This document shows, piece by piece, positions 36,762 through 46,100 of a stretch of DNA of 64,000 nt; positions within the stretch are counted from its first letter, which is position 1; every line of letters begins with the position of its first letter. The notes beneath the pieces are model-generated. The model was not told the DNA's origin. It saw only the letters and a program-made list of their open reading frames with translations, and ran no database searches. The stretch is from Mastigamoeba balamuthi (taxonomy: Eukaryota > Evosea > Mastigamoebida > Mastigamoebidae): the NCBI GenBank assembly GCA_902651635.1, contig CACRSC010000105.1, forward strand, positions 1 through 64,000. The letters are read 5' to 3'. Made by a program: the position numbers and the translations under genes.

Positions 36762-38259
36762 TCAAAGAGGAGCCAGCTGCTGCTCTGTTCTTTTCATACA
36801 CAGCTTCTTGAGCTCGTTCCTTGCAGGAATGCTCAATGCATTCCAAGCTGTGGTCATGTCCTTGACAATGTAGGCTCTCTTCTTAGCATCTGCTTTCCTC
36901 ATCAGTTCCTTCCACCCTGCTTTTTTAGCCAGTCTGCCTGCGACCTCTGCATTGCTCCTTGGGGCAATTTTCCTGTACAAAATGTCGAAGTTCATGTGAA
37001 TATTTAGTTTTTACTTCTCCTGTTTGAGGTCCATTATCAGAGAGTAGATGGCTGTGTGGCTGATGGTAGCTGTCGTTGCATTCACAGATGCACTGTACCA
37101 ATGGCAGAGTTCAAAGCTCATGGGCTGGTAGATGTTGCAGCAAGGCAGCTTGATCTGTGCCCACGACTTGGGCTTTCTCTGATCCTCTGGTTCAAAGTAC
37201 TTCACCTATTTTTTGGATAAATAACATTTAAAGTATTTTTAAATACCGTTTGAACAGAAACATAGCTGAGAATGCGATGCATTCCCTCCAGCACCATAAG
37301 GTGGTCTGGGAACACCTGTACGAAGTCCAGCATGCTCCCCTTGTGGTATCCGTCACTCAACATCCCCATGACATACCCCTCGATGCTCATCCAGTTGGGG
37401 TCCCTGAGGAACGACCATGCCTTTATCTGTAAGAATGACTCAGTTTTGAATAAACAAAATCATCTCACCTGCTCCACAGTGACCTCAACTCCAAGGTTCA
37501 GCTTGATCTTGTCCTGGAAAGTCTGAAGGTTCATGTTCTGTGCCCTGAACTGCTCCTCCATGTTCTCTGCAGTGTTGTTGTACTGGGCGAGCATGTTCTT
37601 CACGTTGCTGCTCATCTTGCAAACCTCCAGAATGTAGCTGTTGAACTCAGAGAGGTTGCTGTAGTGGAGTCCCTCGCTGATGTACTGGTAGAATGCCTAT
37701 GTGATCTTGACACATTGGTCCACCTGCATCTCAATCTTGTCAAGGCGATCCTGCTCCAGCTCAACTCCTGTATATACAGTATATATGTATGAGTGTTACT
37801 TTAGAAATGTCGCGATTGCAAGACTTTTACATTTCTTATACTTATCATAAAGTGAAAAAAAACCAACCTTTCCTCTCAGCATCCGAGTCTACTTCCTCTG
37901 ATGCCTGAGAAAGAGTTCAGAAGAGTTAAGAAAAGTAAGAAATATTGAAAAGTATGAGAAAAGCTCTCATCTGAGACTTTGGAGCTGCTGCTGCCTTGGC
38001 TTGTTTAGTAGCACATGCAGCTAGCTGCCTGGAGGGCCTGGGGTGCCTGGGGGGCCTGGGGGGCCTGGGGTGTCTGGACTGCAGAAACTGCCTGGTCTCC
38101 TACAGCAGCTGGTACAGTCTGAAGTGCTTGGGGGACCTGGTGGGCCTGGATGGCCTGGGGGACCTGAAGGGCCTGAGGGACCTGGACTGCTTGGGCAGCA
38201 GGGGTTGCTGGAGCTGCTGGGGCTGTCTGTGGTGGTGGTCCATGAGCTGGTGTGGCCAT
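36762..38259 (-). CDS. Multi-exon companion gene in the piggyBac-like element
   Basis: ATG at 38259. First exon: Pro-Gln-Ala repeats made from a GGCCTGGGG-type minisatellite. Supported exons after it: 37904-37868, 37767-37469, 37426-37247, 37205-37015 and 36972-36775. The four introns between 37904 and 36972 are GT-AG: a 100-nt one and three of 41-42 nt. The middle exons give MQVDQCVKIT, then a TAG, then AFYQYISEGLHYSNLSEF, so one nonsense codon is present. Later parts give SFLRDPNWMSIEGYVMGM and AEVAGRLAKKAGWKELM. Three introns have inverted repeats: GTATTTAAAAATAC (37233-37246), TTTTG/CAAAA arms in the 37427-37468 intron, and GAAATGT/ACATTTC arms around a TCGCGA-like word in the 100-nt intron. 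Divergent from the transposase gene. Function unknown. Confidence 0.5.
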
Positions 38260-38564
38260 TGCGCCAGATGCTTCAAAAGAGTCTCAAACTATCAGGATTT
38301 GTGAAAATATCATGATATTATGGAATATCATCATACTCTAAATTTGCCTCAACCTGTTGCACCAATCCAATTCAAGCCAATTCACCTCAATTACTGCTTT
38401 TGATAGAAGTTGGAATGGGTAGAGGAAGGTCTGGTAAGACAGCCATGTTTCAAAGCCGAAAAAGAGCAGACAGCAGGGCAGCACTAGCAGTTCACCTAAG
38501 GTATTCTATTTATAGTTTATATTCAAATTTGAAAACAATTGATTGTTATTCATTTAAGACTTGT

Positions 38565-38710
38565 GAAATGTCGCGATCACGAAACTTTTGAAATGTCGCG
38601 ATCACAAGACTTGTGAAATGTCGCGATCGTGAGACTTTTGAAATGTTGCAATTGCAAGACTTGTGAAATGTCGTGATCGCGAGACTTATCGCAATTGCAA
38701 AACTTGTTGT
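38565..38710. repeat. Tandem GAAATGTCGCGATCxC repeat in divergent promoter region
   Basis: About six units of 25-26 bases, each with TCGCGATC(A/G)C or TTGCAATTGC and AGACTT(G/T)TG. The core TCGCGATCGCGA is palindromic. It lies between the companion gene (minus) and the transposase gene (plus). The same AAATGTCGCGATTGCAAGAC word occurs in an intron of the companion gene near 37806. Confidence 0.85.
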
Positions 38711-38883
38711 TTTTAAAAATCTGTTAATTTGTAGTTATTATCACAGTTTCTATTGTTTGAGTTTCTCAATTTGTATATGTTATGATTAATGATGTGCAAA
38801 TTATTATGCTGAAGATGGGTTTTTCTTTTAACATCTCTCATAATCATTTTCTCTTCTCACTAGTACTGTATTGATTTAGGAAA

Positions 38884-40456
38884 ATGGATGGTCTGAGTTC
38901 AACAAGTTTAGAGGAACTGTTGCAGCAAATGTTCAGAATGGAGTTCAGGGACATCCAGTTAACATTCCATCTACATGCTCTACACCCCTGCTATTTTGAT
39001 GCTCTTTTTCACTGAGAGCTTTCTTACTCTAATCTGTGAGTTAACCAATCAGAGAGTTCTGGAGAAGCTCTCTTCATCCTCAAATCCTCCAATGATTAGT
39101 CACTCGAAGGAATGGGTACCAATTGACTGGCAGGAGCTACTGGGCTTCATGGCTATTGTTTTATACAGCAGACATTAAAATCTATCTATCTGGAAGCTCT
39201 GGAGTAAAAACAGAGGTGTAGAGTGTATAAAGTGTAGTATGTCACGGCAGCGTTTTATAGATATAAAAAAATAATCTTCACTTTGCTCCAACCAGATCTG
39301 CAAGTGATGATAGAAAGGCTTTTCTTTTGAGACCCCTACTTCTTATGTTCAACACTGCTGCTAAGATGTTCTGGATTCCTGGTCAGCACAATACTATTGA
39401 TGATACAATATGCAGTCATAAAAACAGATGTGCTCTTTACTCTTATGGTGGCAGAGGAAAACCACATCCCAATGGAAACATCCTGGACATACTGGTAAAT
39501 GACAACTACATATGGCACATTTCACTCAGAGGTGTAGATGAAGAACCCCAAGGGCAGGCAAACTGCTTATCATTGATTCTTCTAATTACTCTCAGGTACT
39601 GCTTCACAGAACACAGTCCATGTGCCTGACTCTTCCACCACGTCCGGGCAATCTTCTATGCATAGATCAGGGTTACTTCACATGGGAGACTGCCCAATGG
39701 CTTCATGCAAATGACTGGGGATTCACCATTTCCATGACAGCCAGATCACCTTCCTGGCTCTGGGCAAATGGGCTGTGCTCTTCCAAACTCAAACAGGACG
39801 AAATGAGAATCTCAGTATCCCCTGATGGTTCCTTGGCGGCTCTGGCCTGGAGAGACAATGGAGAAGTTCATCTTCTGACAAATATCATTCCTCCTGACAA
39901 TGTGTGCCTCTGTCTCACTCGACCCAAGAAGAGAGGCACCTCTTATGAAAAGCAGTGGAAAGAGGTCTCTGCAATTGCAGAGTGGTACAGGAGTGAATAC
40001 CATGCTGTTAATGCTGTCAATGCCAGATCTGGTTTACTTCACTCGCGGCACTACAGGCAGCTCAAGTGGACCATGCCTAACTTCCACCTTATTGTTATAC
40101 TGTGTAACAAGAATGCTTATCATCTCTATTGCATGCAAAACACAAGTAAGGTCTCTATGGATGCCTTTACTGATGCTGTTGTTCATGATGCTCTGTTTCA
40201 AATGATTCAGCACACACACTACTATTACAAGCCATCATTCAACTCCTGTATTCCCACAGATGCCCAATTGGGCCATGCGTGCCACAGGATCTGCCGTGTC
40301 TCCTCTTCCCGCTACTGCTCATTTTGCTGGTTCACAAAACGAAAGAGGTCATCAAGCAACTACCTGTGCACCCAGTGCAGGTTGATGCTTCACAGGAAAT
40401 GTGTGCCACTTCATAATACTACTCACTGGTCTGGATCAGCAAGAATTCGACTTTAA
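38884..40456 (+). pseudogene. piggyBac-like transposase (DDE_Tnp_1_7), interrupted
   Basis: Matches the transposase of element 1. ATG at 38884; the frame shifts once near 38990. N-terminal helices follow (LTLICELTNQRVLEKL, DWQELLGFMAIVLYS), then a poor stretch at 39180-39310. FWIPGQHNTIDDTICSHKNR holds the first acidic pair. LLCIDQGYFTWETAQWL holds the second Asp. The usual third motif (YNxxMGxVD) reads YHAVNAVNARSG, with Asn in the Asp position, so catalysis may be lost. The C-terminus is a Cys/His-rich finger (HACHRICR...CSFC...CTQC...HRKC) typical of piggyBac proteins. At least two breaks. Confidence 0.75.
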
Positions 40457-40623
40457 CAATCTAAAATCAGATTGTTCAAGAGAAGAAACAAATTAGTAAT
40501 GCCCGCTGTTCCTGTAACAACCAACATCATCACACCCGAAACAAGAAAAGCAGAGGCTTTGGTGATCGCTCTGTAATAATCTCTTCTTCCTCCAAGTCCA
40601 CCACCTCTCTGTCATCTTTTTCA

Positions 40624-41265
40624 GTGGCTAGGCCTCCTCTTGCTCATGTTCAGTTGCCTGCCACATTCAGAAGAGCTAACCTGCCCTATAACCACAACAA
40701 CTGCTGCCATCTGAGCAGTGTTGTTGTAGGTTTCTATTCGGGCCTCTGCCAGAACCCTGCTGGGCTACAGTTGCTTTCTGCTCCACCTACATGCCAGAGT
40801 ATGGCTGTGTTGCAGCAGATTCATCAAGAGAGGTTCACTCAGTTCTCTTTTGATAAGCTCTACTATGGGCCCTCTGGTTACAGGCCCATGCCTATGCAGT
40901 CACCAGACATTTGGTTCTCCTTCTCCTTCTTTAGGTCTGTCGTACAGTTTCATTGTGACATTTCAGGCACATGTCCCATTCACGGGCCTGTTGTATCTTC
41001 AAGGCCATTCTTGTCAGCAAATTCAGATGTGGCCAATCCCCTTCAGGCCATTAAGATGTACATAGAACATGGACATAGCATTCATTGCAACATGCCTATT
41101 GACATTGATCCGTCTGCTGATGTAGCAGATGCACAGTGTCCCTGCACACTGGACATAAACACAACACACTACAGATTCTCGCCTCTTGTTATCCTTGCTA
41201 TCTTTGTCAACCAGACAACACAACAGAACCTCTTTATGTTCATAGTACCAAACACATTTCAATAA
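40624..41265 (+). CDS. Hypothetical 213-aa protein downstream of the transposase
   Basis: Open for 213 codons (the first codon reads GTG; the first internal Met is MAVLQQIHQERFTQF), ending just before the right terminal region. Contains CCHLSSVVVGFYSGLCQNP, HCDISGTCPIHG and CPCTLDINTTHYRFSPLV. The balanced composition and absence of stops suggest a real product or a last transposase exon. Preceded by stop codons and a Ser-rich stretch (about 40456-40620). No known family recognised. Confidence 0.5.
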   Translation: MARPPLAHVQLPATFRRANLPYNHNNCCHLSSVVVGFYSGLCQNPAGLQLLSAPPTCQSMAVLQQIHQERFTQFSFDKLYYGPSGYRPMPMQSPDIWFSFSFFRSVVQFHCDISGTCPIHGPVVSSRPFLSANSDVANPLQAIKMYIEHGHSIHCNMPIDIDPSADVADAQCPCTLDINTTHYRFSPLVILAIFVNQTTQQNLFMFIVPNTFQ

Positions 41266-41639
41266 AACTACACTTCAGCATTTCTTCCTCTTGAGGTGCA
41301 CACATTTGGCTTGTATGCGCTCATACACTGGTATGTATACTTTAGGTATCACACATCATGGTACTGTTTTAATGATGTTCTGAATTCAGTCTCATACATT
41401 CTACCACAAACACAAAATCACTGGAAACATAGCAATTCTCACAAAAGTGTGAAATAAACAAAATTGTTCATCTTAACTCACTTTTGTGCTCTTTGAAAGT
41501 CGTTTTTTTCTGTCTTTCTTGATTTTTCCAGTTTCAAAAAGCTGTTTTTTTCTGACTTTTTTTTCATACTTAGTTTTTTCAATGAAACTGGTAAAATGGT
41601 ACGTTTGGCTGCAAAGACATATCGCTGTTTGCGATGAAA

Positions 41640-41905
41640 ACGTTTTAATTGCATTTAGCAATTAAATTAAATAAATCAATTAAATCGATAAATGCGCTAC
41701 ATGTGCATGTTGCACATGTAGTGCATTTTTCGATTCATTTGATTCGGTTTTTTCGATTAATGGCATAGTGCACATTAATCACATGTAGCAAATGATGTGC
41801 TACATGTGCATGAATAAAATAGCGCAAAAATAGCATTAATTCAGCACTAATTATTATGCTGAAAAAGTGGTGCACACACGCTACTTTAGCACTTCAGCAC
41901 TTAAA
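41640..41905. repeat. Right subterminal region of the Harbinger-like element
   Basis: Many GCACTA, TGCACAT and ATTAAT words. A perfect inverted repeat with 11-bp arms CTACATGTGCA/TGCACATGTAG lies at about 41698-41722. Confidence 0.75.
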
Positions 41906-41926
41906 ATGCAGTGATGACCAAATGTT

Positions 41927-42194
41927 GATTGAAGACCTCAAGGCCTACCCCACATCCTGAAACTCAACCCACTTGGTACTTATCTTGCTCTGATTGCTGT
42001 TGCTCACTACGTGCTTTGACATAGTGTGTATGGTTGTAATTATTTGCCCATGAGAGTACGAGTGCCAGCCAGACAGCATTGCCATTGATACCAGGGGCGT
42101 GAGGGGAATTGTATCCCCGTGAAACCGGCAAAGGAAGGGAATTCCTCCCCCACCCTCTCGTTACCACATAAATATCACAAACAATTACTTCTTG
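41927..42194. other. Remainder of copy E and spacer
   Basis: 41931-41950 continues ORF1 of copy E. From about 41980 to the left end of copy A nothing is recognised. Confidence 0.4.
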
Positions 42195-42555
42195 AAACAG
42201 AGGTTAAAACGAATTTTAAAAACTGTTAAAAATTTGAAAAAGGAAAAATCAGAAAAAAGCAAAAAGTAACAAAAAAGAGAGAGCAATCGTAAAGCTTTAG
42301 GATAAAAAAGAATAGTACCAAAAAAGAAGAAGGGAAAGTGGACTGAGCTGATTCAAGTTGACAACATTCAAGAAAGAAAGAACCGAAAAATAACGCTTAG
42401 TTATTTATTGCTCAATCGCCGGTGATTGAAGAAAGAAATACAAAAGAAGTTAAGAGAAACACGAAGAAGAAACACAAAACCAATGGAAGAACAGGTTTTA
42501 ATAACACTGAACAAAGAGAAAACAGATTTAAGTGAGACTGAGAATGAAACTGTTT
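42195..42555 (+). repeat. Copy A left terminal inverted repeat
   Basis: About 360 bp, A-rich. Matches 50570-50908 inverted and 55966-56320 direct. Shared words include AACCTGACCAATGAAAGAA-like and GAGACTGAGAATGAAACT. Contains CAATCGCCGGTGATTG at 42413-42428. Confidence 0.8.
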
Positions 42556-42968
42556 TTATGTGAAGTGGGCCCGATTTTTGCCCTTATCAGGAAATCCGCA
42601 CAATATCTTCATAACGGGCCAAAGTGACATCACTCTTGAGTGTTAAGGTTTCCAGGGGCAGAGTGTTGTGGTTTCCAGGGACAGAGTGACGTGTTGCCCT
42701 GCAGCGCCACCATTGTCTCGCCATCTTGGGATGATATAAATGTAAACCCGTCGCCCAAGGTTGAAAGCGCCTGGGCTGCCTCGCGTTTGGCTCTGGGGTC
42801 CGCCATTGAAACCAAAAAAGCTGTCGATGATGCAACAAAAATCTCCTAAATATCCTGAAAAGTGCCACCGTGCCACGGCGCACTACCACCGCCCCACCAT
42901 CAGCATGCACTGGGCAAAAACTCGGTGCACACTTTACATAAAATCATATACGAGAGGAGTGGGGGCCC

Positions 42969-43132
42969 GAGAAAATTATCAGGAGCGCCTGCCGTGGCGC
43001 AGCCCTCCCCTCCGCTCCGGCTCCGGCTCCGGCTCCGGCTCCGCTTCGCTCCACCTATGCCTCTGCCTACGCCTCCGCCTTCACTCCGGTCCGGGCTTTA
43101 TGCGCCACGTCAGAAGCCCCTGTAATTTTCTC
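42969..43132. mobile_element. MITE-like insertion with GC-rich core
   Basis: 164 bp with imperfect 32-33 bp inverted ends: GAGAAAATTATCAGG...CGTGGCGCA (42969-43001) against TGCGCCACG...CCTGTAATTTTCTC (43101-43132). The interior is a (CTCCGG)n-type minisatellite (43013-43050). No target duplication evident. Confidence 0.55.
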
Positions 43133-43167
43133 TTAACACCCCACCCCCACGTAATGTACTATCTCTA

Positions 43168-46100
43168 TTACGTTTTTCTCCTCTTGGTGTCAGGGGAGTG
43201 CGCCTTGCCTGGTGCCTTGTCTGCTTTTCCCTCCTTGGACTCAGCTGATTTCTTCCTTCTGCCCCTTGTTCCACGCTTCCTGCTCTGGGTCATGGTTCGA
43301 CGGCCTCTTCCTCACAGGGACTGGATCTCTTCCTCTGCCTCTTCCTCTTCCTCTTCCTCTTCCTCTCCCTCTGCCTCTTCCTCTGCCTCTTCCTTAGTCT
43401 CGTCCTCATCCTTGTTCTCCTTCTCTGAGGCTTCCTCCCCCCCGCTGGCCTGTTCTGCCTGTGGCTTGTTGCTCTCCATGTTCACTGCGAAACAATGAGA
43501 GAAACAAAAATTGCATAGCATACCCTCTAAGTGCTTGAGGTCGGCCATCATAAAGGCTTTCTCAGATCTGAGGATGCTGGCAAGTGGTTTCACGGGAGCC
43601 TGCACCTGCGTAGCTGATGTGCTCTCTGTTGAATTGTTAAAAGGAACAAAGAAAACCGGCACCTTTCTCACTGGGTTCCTCTGCTGGTATCGCATGAACA
43701 GGAGGACCAAGCACAGCTGGTGGTTTCCCAACATGAAGACGACGTGCTTCCTCCTCCCAGCGGATGGCTTCGTCACAAAGTACTACTTCCTGGGGCGCTG
43801 CCGGGGGAGACGATCCAGGGACAGGTCCAGTCTGGGTTGCTACTGCAGTAGCAAGTGAGACCGGCACTAAGAAGTTGGTGAGACAAGGAAACAACAGATA
43901 GCATACCCTCTGCAGGGTGAGGAATGGGAGGAATAGGGGCAGCAGCTGGAACTGGCAGAACAACGAGCGAAGGGGCTGCAGTAGAAGGAGCAGCAGCAGC
44001 AGCGGCTGGCAAAACCGGTGGCAGTGACCTTGAGAGCTCAGCGGCAGGCTCACTCTCCTGTGCAGAAGCATCCTTGGCATCTGGCATTGGGGTGTCCTCA
44101 GTGGCAGACCCACCAATCGAGGCACCAGAGGGAAGAATGACAGGAGAATGTCCCTGATGGAACAGTCAGACAGACTTTGAGTAAAAGGCAACTTGCCTGG
44201 GATGCGGAAAGTGAGGCGGTAGCCTCGGATGCGGAGATCAAACCATGGAGCCAAGGCGATATGCTCTCCGGTTGGAAGGGAAGCGAAGCAGCAGCTGCAA
44301 CAGAAGGCTGGTTGGGGGGAACCACGACAGGAGCAGTGACTGCAAACAATAGAACATAAGAAAAGAAACAAGGCAGGGAGAGTACGAGGATCCGTGAGCA
44401 TAGCCTGGGGCGACTATAAAGCTAAATCCTCTTTCGTCTTGTGGATCAGTGCTGCAGAGGACTCGGAGAAACAGTGAAGGAGCCAGAAGTTCTCCTGCAA
44501 ACACAGTTTGTCTGTTATTGCCAGCGATAAGAGAAAAAGGGATAAACCATTTCAAGCAGGATGTTGGCATCATGAGTCGAAGTATGGGACAGCCTGTGGT
44601 ATGATGCCCGGTTGTGCAATGCAAACCGAAGTGTGCTGAGCCCGAACGGATTGCCTATCTCCACTATGTTGAAGTGGAAGAAGATGTCCTTAACATAGTT
44701 CGTCACTGCCATCTTCTTGCTCCTTGGACTGCAGTGGTGGTACACAGACAACAGCAGTTCTGCTATCGTCTTGTACTTGATGTGCGGCATCGAGGAGCGG
44801 TACAACTCCTCTGTCCTGTTGACTGGCACACAGACGAAGGTGGCGTTGAGGCTGTCCAGGAAGGACTGTCGAGCTGCTGGGGTCAGGAAGTGGACTATGA
44901 GGTCGTAGTGGATCTTCTTGTCCTTCTCCTGTGGCTCAAAAACGTTCTTGTTCTCCGGGAACAGTGGTATCACCGGAGTTGAGAACCACCTTCTCTTGAG
45001 TCTGGTATTCGAAGGCAGCAGAGGCGGATTCTGCGGTAGAGCAAGGCTGACCTGATCCGTGTGGCTCAGACATACGCTCACAACTGCGCACTCTGATCTG
45101 ACTGTTAGGAACAACAATTGAAAATGAACGGACCCTCTGGGTTCAGTAGCGCTATCGCTTGGCTGAGAACCGTGTTCTGCTGCTAGTGCATGGTGACAAC
45201 AAGAAGGTTCGGTTGGTACAGCTCGTGGATGGCTGTCCACCTGGTGCTCAGTGCCGATATGTTGGTGAAGCAGAGGTCCAGGGTTGCCAAGAACCTCTGA
45301 GCAATCGGTTCATAGACTTGTGAGGCTGAGTTCTAAGTACAGTCAACCAAGGAGAAATCAGACCTCGGCTGGGTAAAGGGCCTTGTTCCAGTTCAGCCTC
45401 TTCTTTTCCGACAGGTCGGCCAGCACAATCTCCTTCTCGATCACAACGGACGCAATGTCAACTTCCTCTGTAGTCTTTAGGCTCCCCCACATCACTGCAG
45501 TTGTCACTGGGCCCCAGCCCCACATGGTGTCTGCAGTAGGGGCATCCTCGCAGTCCATGAATTTGCCCTGCTGCAGGGCTGACCGGAGAACCTCGAGCTG
45601 TGTGCCGGAGAACGACGATCTTTTCTGAGTAGCCATGTCTATGGCCCTCATCACAGTCTCGACCTTTTCAAACAAACCGGCAGCTGTCTTCATGGCACTG
45701 TACAGCAGGCGGGTTTGCTTCCTTGTCAGATGGCTCCCCAGCACCTTGCTGCAACAAATGTGAGTTGTACAGTTATCGCCGGTGATAACCTGACGAAGGA
45801 CAAGACAGCCTCCACGGGGTGCTTCCACAGGGATGACATCTCAAACGAGGTGATCGAGATGGTATTGATGCCAGGGATCTTGCTGACCTCGTCAAACAGC
45901 TTGTTCTGGTCCTCCGCTCTCCACTTGATGATCTTCGTTGTGATCAGGGACATCTTCTTGCAGTTCTGCTCGGACTTAAAGAAGTCGTTGTACAGCTAGT
46001 ATGCTGTGAGAAGCTGTTGTGTGCACAACTTGCACTCACTGCTCCCTTGCTCTGAAGCATTGCGACTATGTACTTGTCCATTGCTGCCTTGCGCTTCAAC

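Larger units (their letters stand above)
28568..41622. mobile_element. piggyBac-like transposon 2 with companion genes, carrying an LTR element
   Basis: A 40-bp terminal inverted repeat, 28568-28607 and 41583-41622, matches at 39 of 40 positions (outer part ATATGTCTTT, inner part ACCATTTTACCAGTTTCA). Directly inside the left repeat are two palindromes with arms AAAGTCAGA/TCTGACTTT-like (28629-28690). Contents: the LTR retrotransposon 28902-34916, minus-strand spliced genes (35.4-38.26 kb), and on the plus strand the piggyBac-type transposase (38884-40456) plus a 213-aa ORF. Without the LTR element it is about 7 kb. The target duplication is unclear (AT or ATAT at most), unlike the TTAA of classical piggyBac. 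Confidence 0.65.
27294..41926. mobile_element. Harbinger-like transposon, swollen by nested insertions
   Basis: Both ends are defined. A 20-bp inverted repeat, AACATTTGGTCATCACTGCA, is at 27295-27314 and inverted at 41907-41926. It is flanked by GATT at 27290-27293 and 41927-41930. Removing the element and one GATT restores a length match with copy CD, which supports a 4-bp (or diverged 5-bp) target duplication. Inner borders, 27350-27610 and 41640-41905, are full of GCACTA/TAGTGC words. Without the nested piggyBac-like element it would be about 1.6 kb. Its own transposase remnant is at 27676-28270. PIF/Harbinger elements usually duplicate 3 bp, so the length seen here is unusual. Confidence 0.75.

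Noticed and set aside
38565-38710. CRISPR-like array
   Set aside because: Units are contiguous, with no distinct spacers, in a eukaryotic transposon promoter region.
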